Shown here piece after piece: positions 6,572 through 15,470 of a stretch of 64,000 nt of DNA. The notes beneath the pieces are model-generated. The model was not told the DNA's origin, searched no databases, and was given only the letters and a program-made list of their open reading frames with translations. The position numbers and the translations under genes are program-made. The first letter of the stretch is position 1, and every line of letters starts with the position of its first letter. The DNA is from GCA-2748575 sp965222725 (GTDB lineage Bacteria; Pseudomonadota; Gammaproteobacteria; Pseudomonadales; Ketobacteraceae), in the NCBI GenBank assembly GCA_965222725.1, contig OZ244969.1:4216001-4280000 (forward strand). Reading direction: 5' to 3'.

Positions 6572-9181
6572 CTAATTAACGTTGATTTTCGCCCGTTTCA
6601 ACAGAATAGAATTGCCGATAACGGAGAGCGAACTGACCGTCATTGCAATGACACCAATCATCGGGTGTAGTAACCCCACCGCAGCGACGGGGATTGCCGC
6701 AAGATTGTAGAACCAGGCCCAAAACAGGTTTTGTACGATTTTTCTGAAGGTTGCCCGCGACAAGAGTATGGCTTCCACCAGCTTGGTTAATTCGCCTTTG
6801 ACCAGGGTGACATCGGCCGCTTCTATTGCCACATCAGCACCCGCACCTATCGCAATCCCGACATTGGCTTGCTTTAACGCAGGTGCATCGTTAATGCCAT
6901 CGCCCACCATGGCCACACTGTTACCGTATTTAGCTTGTAATTGTTTAACCGAGTCCACCTTTCCTTCGGGCAACACATTGGCCAATACTTGGTCGATACC
7001 CACCTGATCCGCCACATACTTGGCGGTTCGTTCGTTGTCTCCAGTCACCATGACCACATGGATATTCAGTTCATGCATGGCTTTAATAGCAGATTTGGAG
7101 TCTTCTTTAATGGTATCCGCCACCGCGACAACACCTGCTGCCTGTTTATCGATAGCAACGAGCATGGCGGTTTTACCCTGAACTTCGAGTGATCTTAAGG
7201 TCTCATCCAGTTCACCCAGATCGACACCCTGCTCACTCAGCAGTCGGCGACTGCCCACGTGGACGAGTTGACCATTGACGACCCCTTCTACACCGCGCGC
7301 GGTGATAGACCGAAAATTCTCCAAAGGGGGAATGTGTAATTGACGCTCTTTAGCGCCTTGCACAATCGCTTGCGCCAAGGGGTGCTCTGAACCAGATTCG
7401 ACCGCTGCCGTGGCAGCTAACAATACCTCACTGGAAAAGGCTGATGTGGGTATCACATCGGTGAGCGAAGGTTTACCCGCAGTAATGGTGCCTGTTTTAT
7501 CCAGTACTACGACTTTTATGTCCTTTAGAGTTTGAATGGCTTCCCCTGAGCGAATTAACACCCCTTTTTCTGCCCCCATGCCGGATCCGACCATGATGGC
7601 GGTTGGGGTGGCCAGGCCTAAGGCGCAGGGGCATGCGATAACAAGCACAGCAACGGCCGCCAGTGTAGCGGCAATTATCGGACTAAGTGACGGATCTACC
7701 CAAGGGAGAAACGTGGCGCCCCATTCCAGTATCGGACGAAACGTATCGGCAAATACTATCCAGGCCACGAAGCTCATTAGTGCGATTGCAATCACCGCGG
7801 GAACAAAGCTCGCAGTGACTCTGTCAGCGAATTCCTGGATCGGCACCTTGGAACCCTGCGCCTGCTCAACCAGTCGGATAACCTGGGATAAAAAGGTATC
7901 CGCACCAATCTTGGTCGCCTTAACCTTTAACAGCCCTTCTTTGTTGATGGTGGCACCCAGAACCAGGTCACCCGGCCCCTTCTCTACCGGTACTGATTCA
8001 CCGGTAGCGATAGACTCATCCAGATGGCTGTTCCCTTCCACGATTTCGCCATCGGTCGGCACTTTGCCTCCGGGTCTGACGACCATTACATCGCCGATGA
8101 TCAATTCTTTAACAGGCACTTCCAGCTCAGTGTTGTTTCGAATGATAATGGCTGTTTTTGCACCCAGATTGATAAGTCGCTTGATTGCCTGCGATGCACG
8201 GCCTTTTGCGCGCGTTTCCAGGTAGCGGCCCAGCATATGAAACGTCATGATGGTCGAGGCCATTTCAATAAACGACGTCATGGGATAGAAAAAGCCAATT
8301 AAGCCAATAAGATAGGGCGGCATGCTGCCTAGTGAAATCAGCACATCCATGTTGGCAGTTCGATTCTTGAGGGAGCGCCAGGCTGATCGGTGAGTGGCTT
8401 TCCCGCCTCTAAAAAACACCACGGGGAATGCCAGCAGCGCTACGATTGCCAGGTAGCCGGGTATAGGTTGCCAGAACATCTCCGGTATCATCAGCAACAT
8501 GATGATCGTTGTTGGAATCGCGGCAAACCACAGGTTGCGCCACGCCTGCGCAAGGTATTGCTCTTCTGCGTCCTCCGCTGCCTGGTGCGAGTCGCTGGAG
8601 GCGCTTTCAATGCTGGCCACATCATAGCCGGCCTTTTCCACCGTCGCTTTCAGTGCCTGTCGGTCCACCAGTCCAGGATCAAAACTCACGGTCACTTGAT
8701 GATTGGCGATGTTGGTTTGAATATCCACAATTCCCTGTAGCCGTTCCAGGGATGTGCGCACCAACCCGGCACAGTGGTTGCTTCCCATCCCGGGCACCGT
8801 CATCGCCACCTTTTGTGCATCGCCATTGAGCGATAACTGGGCATCAGCAACGTCATAACCCGCGCTTTCCACCGCGATTCGAATCTCATCCAGATTCGTC
8901 TTGTTCACATCAAACACAATATCAACCTGGTGGCTGGCGATATTCGTTTGAATCGTGGCAACGCCCTGTAATCGTTCGATCGAGGTCTTGACCAGGCCAG
9001 CGCAATGATTGCTGCCCATACCGGGTACAATGAGCTGAGCTGTCGCATTCTGGCCGCTTTGCGAAGGTTTTGAAGTATCGCGATTAGCCTGTGGTTTCGG
9101 GTGAGTGCCGGCGCTGTCTGGTTTGTCTGCGCAGCAGCAATTCTTTGAGTTCATTTCTTTTTCCGTTTTCGGTGTTGCCAT
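6572..9181 (-). CDS. copA: Copper-translocating P1B-type ATPase with atypical SxxC N-terminal domains
   Basis: An inner-membrane pump exporting Cu(I) from the cytoplasm. Starting at the ATG at 9181, which has GAGGGG 8 bases upstream, it is 869 residues. Motifs are all present: TGES (393-396), CPC in the sixth transmembrane helix (517-519), phosphorylation site DKTGT (561-565), the conserved HP (600-601), GDGIND (760-765), and YN plus MxxSS in the last helices, which indicate Cu(I) specificity. Two HMA-like domains precede the membrane part, but each carries GMGSNHC instead of GMTCxxC, leaving one Cys (60 and 137). The N-terminus adds a CCC cluster. It is co-transcribed with the MerR regulator just upstream. 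Confidence 0.95.
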   Translation of the reverse strand: MATPKTEKEMNSKNCCCADKPDSAGTHPKPQANRDTSKPSQSGQNATAQLIVPGMGSNHCAGLVKTSIERLQGVATIQTNIASHQVDIVFDVNKTNLDEIRIAVESAGYDVADAQLSLNGDAQKVAMTVPGMGSNHCAGLVRTSLERLQGIVDIQTNIANHQVTVSFDPGLVDRQALKATVEKAGYDVASIESASSDSHQAAEDAEEQYLAQAWRNLWFAAIPTTIIMLLMIPEMFWQPIPGYLAIVALLAFPVVFFRGGKATHRSAWRSLKNRTANMDVLISLGSMPPYLIGLIGFFYPMTSFIEMASTIMTFHMLGRYLETRAKGRASQAIKRLINLGAKTAIIIRNNTELEVPVKELIIGDVMVVRPGGKVPTDGEIVEGNSHLDESIATGESVPVEKGPGDLVLGATINKEGLLKVKATKIGADTFLSQVIRLVEQAQGSKVPIQEFADRVTASFVPAVIAIALMSFVAWIVFADTFRPILEWGATFLPWVDPSLSPIIAATLAAVAVLVIACPCALGLATPTAIMVGSGMGAEKGVLIRSGEAIQTLKDIKVVVLDKTGTITAGKPSLTDVIPTSAFSSEVLLAATAAVESGSEHPLAQAIVQGAKERQLHIPPLENFRSITARGVEGVVNGQLVHVGSRRLLSEQGVDLGELDETLRSLEVQGKTAMLVAIDKQAAGVVAVADTIKEDSKSAIKAMHELNIHVVMVTGDNERTAKYVADQVGIDQVLANVLPEGKVDSVKQLQAKYGNSVAMVGDGINDAPALKQANVGIAIGAGADVAIEAADVTLVKGELTKLVEAILLSRATFRKIVQNLFWAWFYNLAAIPVAAVGLLHPMIGVIAMTVSSLSVIGNSILLKRAKINVN

Positions 9182-9183
9182 GC

Positions 9184-9594
9184 TCAATTCCCCTCGGCAA
9201 ACTCTTCGATCAAATGACAGATCATATGGCCTGTCGGTGCTTTGTCCGGTTTCCTACTCCACTGTGTTACAGCCTCCTGCATGCGGTTTCGAAGCCTTTG
9301 CGTCTCTGAAAATCGCTGCTCGGTCTCATGGAGGCGTCTTTCTATCAGCCGCCTCACCGTAGGACAGGGTGATCTTTGCCTGTCCGCATGAGCGAGAATT
9401 TCCTTGATGTCGTCCACGGAGAAACCCAGTTGCCTGGCGTTCAGTACAAACCGCAACCGCCTCAGATCCTTATCACTGTATATCCTGTAGCCATTAGCAC
9501 TATCCTTGGTCGGCCTCAATACACCTATCCGTGTGTAAAACCGCACGGTTTCCGCCGTCACACCCAGTTGTTTTGCCAGTTCCAATACTTTCAT
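9184..9594 (-). CDS. MerR-family metal/thiol-responsive regulator
   Basis: A 136-residue activator with the N-terminal winged helix (ELAKQLGVTAETVRFYTRIG, about residues 5-24), a dimerisation helix and a C-terminal binding loop. Possible ligands are Cys77 (in SPCPTV), His123, Cys126 and His127 (GHMICH). In Cu(I) sensors such as CueR, position 77 is Ser and there is a CxxxxxxxC loop. Here position 77 is Cys, as in divalent-metal sensors, while the Cys expected near 112-117 is absent. It heads the CopA operon with a 4-bp overlap. Its own promoter at 9683-9713 has the MerR 19-bp spacer, and two similar promoters occur elsewhere in the window. Confidence 0.9.
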   Translation of the reverse strand: MKVLELAKQLGVTAETVRFYTRIGVLRPTKDSANGYRIYSDKDLRRLRFVLNARQLGFSVDDIKEILAHADRQRSPCPTVRRLIERRLHETEQRFSETQRLRNRMQEAVTQWSRKPDKAPTGHMICHLIEEFAEGN

Positions 9595-9682
9595 AGGCTT
9601 TCTCCTGGATCACATGTGGATGCCTGCGTTGTCGTACCTTGCAGAACCCGGGCTCGAAACCCAGTTGCCTGCCTGGTGTTCC

Positions 9683-9713
9683 ACCCTACACCTATGTCCC
9701 GCACATAGGTCAA
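9683..9713 (-). promoter_or_regulatory. MerR-type promoter of the merR-copA operon
   Basis: On the minus strand a -35 TTGACC (9708-9713) and a -10 TAGGGT (9683-9688) are separated by 19 bp, the overlong spacer diagnostic of MerR-family control. An exact inverted repeat, ACCTATGT and ACATAGGT around a 5-bp centre, overlaps the -35 and fills most of the spacer. The regulator gene starts about 90 bp downstream, so it is likely autoregulated. Confidence 0.85.
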
Positions 9714-9874
9714 GCACCTTGCATAAACACATTGCCAGACTTCGTCAGTTGCTCCTGAATCCTGGATGTTTAAAGCGATAAGGCAGATTCAATCAAGTGC
9801 CTAAGGGGCAAGTGACACCTTTCCTGTCAATCATCATTGTAAATAAGCCTCGCTGTCACCCAAATTACGCCAAC

Positions 9875-9890
9875 ATTACAGATCTGTAAT
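9875..9890. promoter_or_regulatory. ATTACA-N4-TGTAAT palindrome (copy 1)
   Basis: A perfect 16-bp palindrome with GATC at the centre. The same half-sites and spacing recur at 31511-31526 and 38751-38766. The inner TACA...TGTA resembles operators of BlaI/CopY-type repressors and also copper boxes of CopR-type activators, so the binding protein is unresolved. It lies between the two outward MerR-type promoters. Confidence 0.6.
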
Positions 9891-10216
9891 CTATGGCTCA
9901 TTCTTTTGATTTGCGTCAATAAAGTTGGCGGTGCGCAGCCCCACTCACATCCTTTACCAAACATCGACAACAGCGACACTCAAAAAAACAATGCAATGCA
10001 TCGACGATTATATTGAGAAACATATTTTGAGAAACAAATAGTTCCCTGCTATAACTGGCAACAGGAAGCGAAATCAGAAAGTAGCGCACGGTTACGCGGC
10101 GAGCTGTGATAGCGCTTATCGAATGATCTCAACGGATCGGTTTAGCTTCAGAGCAAATACCCTGGATTGTCGTCACCTGGTTAACTTTTTCCTCATAGAG
10201 GTAGATGTTCGTTGTG

Positions 10217-10247
10217 TTGACATAGGTCCTGGGCATAGGTGTACGAT
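10217..10247 (+). promoter_or_regulatory. MerR-type promoter of the pyruvate formate-lyase operon
   Basis: A -35 TTGACA (10217-10222) and a -10 TACGAT (10242-10247) are separated by 19 bp. The right half-site GCATAGGTGTA is almost identical to that of the CopA-operon promoter, with CATAGGT also present on the left. The first gene begins 50 bp downstream. Spacing and half-site together indicate control by the MerR regulator at 9184-9594. Confidence 0.8.
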
Positions 10248-10297
10248 CACCACACAGATCAGAATAAAACAGTGACTACATTCAAAAGGAACCGTAA

Positions 10298-10534
10298 ATG
10301 TCTGCCTCAAAAAACAAATCTAAAAAAACCACACAAAACGAAATCAGTAAAACGACAGCAGCCCACAACGAGCTCAATGATGCTACTATTACTGACAGTA
10401 AAAAGGCACAAATGATTGCTGAGGCAGCTTACTACAAAGCGGAAAAGCGCCAGTTTTGTGGCTGTGATGAAGAAAAATTAATGGATTGGCTGGAAGCTGA
10501 AACGGAAATAAATTCGCAACTTTCTGAAAAGTAA
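10298..10534 (+). CDS. DUF2934-type small protein
   Basis: A 78-residue protein with AAGGAACC before its ATG. The N-terminal half is polar and low-complexity (Lys, Thr, Asn). The C-terminal half has the DUF2934 pattern: IAEAAYYKAEKR, then a Cys-containing loop FCGCDEEK and the DWLEAETEI helix. It is the first gene after the MerR-type promoter and precedes pyruvate formate-lyase by 110 bp. Family members often accompany stress genes and are presumed to be small cytoplasmic binding proteins. Here the usual RGF-type segment is replaced by a CxC motif, which could bind metal. Confidence 0.7.
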   Translation: MSASKNKSKKTTQNEISKTTAAHNELNDATITDSKKAQMIAEAAYYKAEKRQFCGCDEEKLMDWLEAETEINSQLSEK

Positions 10535-10644
10535 ATGCAGTCGTCTTAGATGTATTGGTCATTATACGGGTTTAAAATAGCTGTAACGTGTAAATTCAAG
10601 GCCAGGAAGGACCCATCCGACTGCAACCAGAAGGTATTCTATCA

Positions 10645-12936
10645 ATGGCAAAACCATCGAACAGCGCCGATGTAGAATCCAGCGCCTGGAAAGGTTTTTT
10701 GGATGGCCCCTGGTCTACGCATATTGATGTACGCGACTTTATTCAACGCAACTATATTCCTTATACTGGGGATAACGGATTTCTTGAAAACGCTACGCCA
10801 GCGACAATTGAGCTGTGGAGCAGAGTTTCGTCAAAAATAATTGAGGAAAACAATCGACACGGACCGTTAGATTTCGATAACGAAGTTGTCGCATCGATTA
10901 CGTCCCATTCGGCCGGATATATCGATCAATCACTGGAAAAGATCGTAGGCCTTCAAACCGACCAACCATTTAAACGCGCTTTGTTACCCAATGGCGGTAT
11001 TCGCATTGTAGAATCGGCATGCAACACCTATGGAAAACCACTTGATGGGAATATAAGAACCATCTTTAGCGAATACCGGAAAACGCACAATCAAGGTGTG
11101 TTTGACGTCTATCCGGCATCGGTTCGTTTGTGCCGTAAATCCGGTATCATTACCGGTTTGCCAGACGCCTACGGTCGCGGGCGAATTATCGGTGATTATC
11201 GGCGTGTGGCTCTCTATGGTGTTGATCGCCTTCAGGCAGATAAACGCAACCAGCATGTAAGTCTGGATGCCGACTTGGCTAACGGGAAGCACCTTAATGA
11301 GATTATTCAGCTACGCGAGGAAATTGCAGAACAAGCGCGAGCGTTAACGCAAATGAAAGTGATGGCGGCTTCTTATGGTTTCGATATCAGTCGCCCGGCT
11401 AAGGACGCTCAGCAAGCGATACAATGGACATACTTTGCCTATTTGGCGGCTATAAAAAGTCAAAATGGTGCGGCTATGTCGCTTGGCCGGATTACAACCT
11501 TTATTGATATATACATCGAAAGGGATTTAAAGAACGGGTTGATCACTGAAAAGGAAGCTCAGGAAATCATTGATCATTTTGTCATGAAATTGCGCATGAT
11601 TCGTTTCCTTCGAACCCCGGACTATGATCAGCTATTTTCCGGTGACCCGGTCTGGGCGACCGAATCCATTGGCGGCATGGGCCTGGATGGGCGGCCACTG
11701 GTAACCAAAACCAGCTTTCGGTTCATACACACGCTGGGCACTATGGGGCCGAGTCCGGAGCCCAATATTACCGTGCTTTGGTCGCAGCGTCTCCCTGATA
11801 CCTTTAAACGTTTTTGTGCCGAAGTATCGATTCAATCCAGCTCTATTCAGTACGAAAACGACGATCTCATGAGAGAACAGCTCGGTAGCGATGATTATGG
11901 TATCGCCTGCTGTGTCAGTCCGATGGTGATCGGTAAACAAATGCAGTTTTTTGGCGCCAGAGCCAATCTGGCAAAAACGTTACTCTACGCGATTAACGGT
12001 GGAGTGGATGAGCAGCTTAACTTGCAGGTAGCGCCATTAAAGCCGCCTATCAGAAGCGATACGCTGGTCTTTGATGACGTAATGCAGCGACTGGATCAGC
12101 AGATGGACTGGTTAGCCAGAGAATATATCACCGCGCTGAACTGTATTCATTACATGCACGACAAATATTGTTATGAAGCTGTGCAAATGGCGCTTCATGA
12201 CAGAGATGTCTATCGCACGATGGCCTGCGGGATTGCGGGGTTATCAGTAACCGCGGATTCTCTCTCGGCAATTCGTTTCGCCAGCGTGAAACCGATCCGC
12301 AATGAAACAGGCTTGGCTATTGATTTTGAGGTTGAAGGAGAGTACCCCGCGTTCGGTAACAACGATCCTCGGGCCGATACCATAGCCCGGGATTTGGTGG
12401 TGCTCTTTATGGATAAGCTCCGGCAGCAAAAAGCCTATCGGAATTCAGTTCCGACCCAATCTATATTGACCATTACATCTAACATTGTGTATGGCCAAAA
12501 AACCGGTAATACCCCCGATGGAAGGCGCAAAGGTCAGCCCTTTGCACCTGGTGCTAATCCCATGCACGGTCGTGATGACCATGGAGCGCTGGCGTCGCTA
12601 ACCTCTGTTGCCAAGCTGCCTTTCAGCTCCGCACAAGACGGCATTTCCTATACCTTCTCCATTGTGCCTAATGCACTGGGGCCGAATAGTCAGGCGCGAA
12701 CCACCAATCTCATCAGTTTGTTAGATGGGTATTTTTATAACGATAAAAAACAAGAAGGAGGCCAACACATCAACATCAATGTATTGAACCGGGAAACGCT
12801 CATTGATGCCATGGACAACCCACACCTTTATCCTCAATTAACCATCCGCGTGTCAGGCTATGCCGTTCGGTTCAATGCATTAACCAAAGAGCAGCAGCGC
12901 GAGGTGATCGTGCGCACTTTTAGCGAGTCACTATAG
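10645..12936 (+). CDS. pflB: Pyruvate formate-lyase (formate C-acetyltransferase)
   Basis: A cytoplasmic glycyl-radical enzyme converting pyruvate and CoA to acetyl-CoA and formate without oxygen. At 763 residues it is the usual length. The adjacent active-site cysteines are Cys422-Cys423 in GIACCVSPM, as in true pyruvate formate-lyases, and the radical glycine is about Gly738 in RVSGYAVRF close to the C-terminus. The dual-Cys dyad and the C-terminal context argue against diol dehydratase or choline lyase. Its activase follows immediately. It lies behind a MerR-type promoter, which is unexpected since this enzyme is normally under FNR/ArcA control. No FNR box was evident. Confidence 0.95.
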   Translation: MAKPSNSADVESSAWKGFLDGPWSTHIDVRDFIQRNYIPYTGDNGFLENATPATIELWSRVSSKIIEENNRHGPLDFDNEVVASITSHSAGYIDQSLEKIVGLQTDQPFKRALLPNGGIRIVESACNTYGKPLDGNIRTIFSEYRKTHNQGVFDVYPASVRLCRKSGIITGLPDAYGRGRIIGDYRRVALYGVDRLQADKRNQHVSLDADLANGKHLNEIIQLREEIAEQARALTQMKVMAASYGFDISRPAKDAQQAIQWTYFAYLAAIKSQNGAAMSLGRITTFIDIYIERDLKNGLITEKEAQEIIDHFVMKLRMIRFLRTPDYDQLFSGDPVWATESIGGMGLDGRPLVTKTSFRFIHTLGTMGPSPEPNITVLWSQRLPDTFKRFCAEVSIQSSSIQYENDDLMREQLGSDDYGIACCVSPMVIGKQMQFFGARANLAKTLLYAINGGVDEQLNLQVAPLKPPIRSDTLVFDDVMQRLDQQMDWLAREYITALNCIHYMHDKYCYEAVQMALHDRDVYRTMACGIAGLSVTADSLSAIRFASVKPIRNETGLAIDFEVEGEYPAFGNNDPRADTIARDLVVLFMDKLRQQKAYRNSVPTQSILTITSNIVYGQKTGNTPDGRRKGQPFAPGANPMHGRDDHGALASLTSVAKLPFSSAQDGISYTFSIVPNALGPNSQARTTNLISLLDGYFYNDKKQEGGQHININVLNRETLIDAMDNPHLYPQLTIRVSGYAVRFNALTKEQQREVIVRTFSESL

Positions 12937-13778
12937 TGATGGCTTTAGAACAGCATCATTCTAATCAGACAAGTAAAAACGCAGTATCCACTCTTTACGG
13001 ACACATACATTCGCTCGAATCCTTCGGCACAGTGGATGGCCCGGGCATACGATTAGTGATATTCATGCAGGGCTGTTTGTGGCGATGCAAATACTGCCAA
13101 AACCCGGATACATGGGATCTGCATGGCGGAAAACAACAAACCGTTCAAGATATAATGCGCATTGTATTGGAGTATCAAGCCTACTTTAAGTTCAGTGGTG
13201 GTGGCGTAACAGTGTCTGGCGGTGAGCCTTTACTGCAAGCGGAGTTCTTGAAGGAGCTGTTTAAGGAATGCTTTCGCTACGGTATTCATACCTGCCTGGA
13301 TACCAATGGTTATGCGGCTCACTTGACAGAGCCGATTCATGAATTAATCCGTTATACCGATCTGGTCTTACTGGATATCAAGCAAATGGAAAACCAGCGC
13401 CATTTACAACTGACTAAAATGAGCAACAAGCCCACACTGGCATTTGCAGAATACCTTGCAGAGCGCGGAAAACCGGTATGGGTTCGGTATGTAATCGTTG
13501 AAGGATATACGACGGATTTAGAATCGGCGCATGCGTTAGGACGATTCCTGAGTCCGATGAAAAACGTCGAGAAAGTTGAGCTTTTACCCTATCATGCATT
13601 AGGTGAATATAAATGGGCTGCTTTGGGCGAGCATTATGAACTCACAGGCGTTAAACCACCCGCTTCCGAAACCGTTATAGAGATTGCTGATGTGCTTGAA
13701 AGCTATCATCTGGAGGTTAGCCAGCCATCAAACGATACTTTCAGCAAACAGACGAAAACGTCGGGCTTTTTAAAGTGA
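12936..13778 (+). CDS. pflA: Pyruvate formate-lyase activating enzyme (radical SAM)
   Basis: A radical S-adenosylmethionine enzyme that installs the glycyl radical on pyruvate formate-lyase. It is 280 residues, somewhat longer than typical because of a short N-terminal extension. The [4Fe-4S] cluster motif CxxxCxxC is Cys47, Cys51, Cys54 in CLWRCKYCQNPDTW. The SAM-binding GGE motif appears in TVSGGEPLLQ. The start may be GTG at 12936 (overlapping the pflB stop by 1 bp) or the ATG at 12939. Translational coupling to pflB is clear. Confidence 0.94.
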   Translation: MMALEQHHSNQTSKNAVSTLYGHIHSLESFGTVDGPGIRLVIFMQGCLWRCKYCQNPDTWDLHGGKQQTVQDIMRIVLEYQAYFKFSGGGVTVSGGEPLLQAEFLKELFKECFRYGIHTCLDTNGYAAHLTEPIHELIRYTDLVLLDIKQMENQRHLQLTKMSNKPTLAFAEYLAERGKPVWVRYVIVEGYTTDLESAHALGRFLSPMKNVEKVELLPYHALGEYKWAALGEHYELTGVKPPASETVIEIADVLESYHLEVSQPSNDTFSKQTKTSGFLK

Positions 13779-14392
13779 CTTTTACCGTATATGGTATGAG
13801 CGGCCCCGATCACTGGCCACTTGAGAAATTATTCAAACAACCTCAATTACAAGCAGCGGAAAAAATCAGCAAATTGCGCCCGACTGGCCCTGATGTAGTG
13901 CCGCCCCAATCTTATCAGCGAGGTCACTCCCGGCAGGTATACGCACGCATTGACAAGCTGACTGAAGGGCAATCATTGATCGCGGCTAAGCAGTTAATGT
14001 CTTCGCCTGTGATCACGGTCAGCACGCGGAATTCTATTCAGGATGCGCTCAATCTATTCAAACGTTTTGGCTTTCGTCATTTGCCTGTACTCGGGAATAA
14101 TCAGATTATCACTGGCATATTATCCGATCGTGATGCACTACACTTTTTATCGGGCATGGACTTACCACCCAAAAAATCACCAAGCCCCGACCTATCGATT
14201 GTGAACATCATGAAACGGGAGGTGCTAACGGCCAGCCCGGATACAGATGCCCGATATATTGCACGTCTTTTTGTTGAGCGTCGTATTGGTGCCATGCCCA
14301 TCGTAGATAGTGGTACATTGCACGGTATATTGACACGTAGTGATATACTGACGGGTATCATGAAACACTTTTCACTCAATCTGTGGGCGTAG
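13775..14392 (+). CDS. CBS-pair protein linked to pyruvate formate-lyase
   Basis: A protein of 205 residues whose GTG start overlaps the pflA stop by 4 bp. The first 65 residues are unassigned and Pro/Gln-rich. Two CBS domains follow (about residues 70-125 and 145-200), each with the typical hydrophobic-HLPVL/AMPIV and GILSDRD/GILTRSD segments that bind adenosine nucleotides. No catalytic domain is attached. The tight coupling to pflB-pflA suggests a sensor of AMP/ATP or SAM that tunes the enzyme, or a stand-alone energy sensor. Which one is inference. Confidence 0.85.
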   Translation: MTFTVYGMSGPDHWPLEKLFKQPQLQAAEKISKLRPTGPDVVPPQSYQRGHSRQVYARIDKLTEGQSLIAAKQLMSSPVITVSTRNSIQDALNLFKRFGFRHLPVLGNNQIITGILSDRDALHFLSGMDLPPKKSPSPDLSIVNIMKREVLTASPDTDARYIARLFVERRIGAMPIVDSGTLHGILTRSDILTGIMKHFSLNLWA

Positions 14393-14491
14393 CCAAAAAA
14401 CGATGAGGCTTGAATCCGTACCCTTTATATCTGCTTTTCATATTGAATATCTATGGAAATCTCGAACCAAAAGTTTAAGAGGGAGTAGGCA

Positions 14492-15385
14492 TTGAAACTG
14501 ACTGGGTTGGGAGCCTCAATGGTTATGTTGGGCTGGGCGATTTGTTATCCTATGATAACGTTAAGCGAGCCCTATGCGCCGATTATGCTAACCGCGACCC
14601 TACGTGCTGTTTTTGCTGGCATCCTCTTAATCGTCGTGGCCGTTCTGTTTAAACGTCCAGTGCCGAAAACGCTGAGAGACTTTGTGTATATTCTGGCGAT
14701 TGGGCTCACAGCCACCAGTTTAGGTTTTTGGGGTATGTTTTATGCCGGTACACTCGTTGCCCCAGGTTTAGCCACCGTGATATCGAATACACAGCCACTG
14801 ATTGCTGCCGTTCTGGGGTGGTATGTTCTTAACGAGAGAATGAACAAGCCAGCCGTAGTGGGTGCTATACTTGGTTTTTCTGGCATCGTTGTGATTAGCG
14901 TGGATACATTACTAGGGACAGGACATTCTCTGCTAGGCATTGCCTACATTTTGTTGGCAGCGCTTGGGGTTGCCATTGGCAATATTTTACTAAAACTGGT
15001 GGTCAACAAAATCGATATACTTTACGCCATGGGGTTCCAGTTAGTGTTGGGCTCTATTCCATTAGGGCTGTTGACTTTAATTCAGGATCAACAGTCGGCA
15101 CATTGGTCTGGTGAATTCCTGTGGGTGTTGTTTATCCTGGCTCTGCCGGGGACTGCGCTACCTTTGATTTTGTGGTTTTGGCTAATGGACAAGGCTCCCC
15201 TTTACAAGCTCAACGTTTTCAGTTTTTTAACGCCGGTTTTCGGGCTAACAATTGGGTATACCTATTTTTCTGAATCATTTTCATTCAACCAGTGGGCTGG
15301 TATCGGTCTGATTATTGCCTCTATTATACTGGTCGCTACAACGACGAATCAACCACTTGGCTCGAAACACACAATGGCAGACTAA
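14492..15385 (+). CDS. EamA-family (DMT superfamily) transporter
   Basis: An inner-membrane protein of 297 residues with about ten transmembrane helices arranged as two EamA repeats. The first repeat includes WAICYPMITLSEPYAPIM and the second AYILLAALGVAIGNILL. A GGGAG ribosome-binding site precedes the start. It is the last gene of the pyruvate formate-lyase operon, 99 bp after the CBS gene and before a strong hairpin. DMT transporters export metabolites or amino acids. Export of a fermentation product would fit the operon but is not shown. Confidence 0.85.
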   Translation: MKLTGLGASMVMLGWAICYPMITLSEPYAPIMLTATLRAVFAGILLIVVAVLFKRPVPKTLRDFVYILAIGLTATSLGFWGMFYAGTLVAPGLATVISNTQPLIAAVLGWYVLNERMNKPAVVGAILGFSGIVVISVDTLLGTGHSLLGIAYILLAALGVAIGNILLKLVVNKIDILYAMGFQLVLGSIPLGLLTLIQDQQSAHWSGEFLWVLFILALPGTALPLILWFWLMDKAPLYKLNVFSFLTPVFGLTIGYTYFSESFSFNQWAGIGLIIASIILVATTTNQPLGSKHTMAD

Positions 15386-15420
15386 GACCAACCAGCCATG
15401 TACAACTACTTGTGAGTTTA

Positions 15421-15455
15421 CCCCTCTATAGCAAGCAATTGTAACTATAGAGGGG
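15421..15455. terminator. Perfect hairpin between convergent genes
   Basis: CCCCTCTATAG (15421-15431) is exactly complementary to CTATAGAGGGG (15445-15455), giving an 11-bp stem with a 13-nt loop. It lies between the EamA gene (plus) and the small exported protein (minus), which end on either side. There is no long T-run, so termination is inferred from position and symmetry. Confidence 0.65.
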
Positions 15456-15470
15456 AGCTACCCCATTCGC

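Larger units (their letters stand above)
9595..10297. other. Divergent intergenic control region, no gene seen
   Basis: About 700 bp separate the MerR/CopA operon (leftward) from the pyruvate formate-lyase operon (rightward). It contains two MerR-type promoters facing outward and one ATTACA-N4-TGTAAT palindrome between them. I see no convincing small gene. The length leaves room for a further regulator site or an undetected small RNA. Confidence 0.7.
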
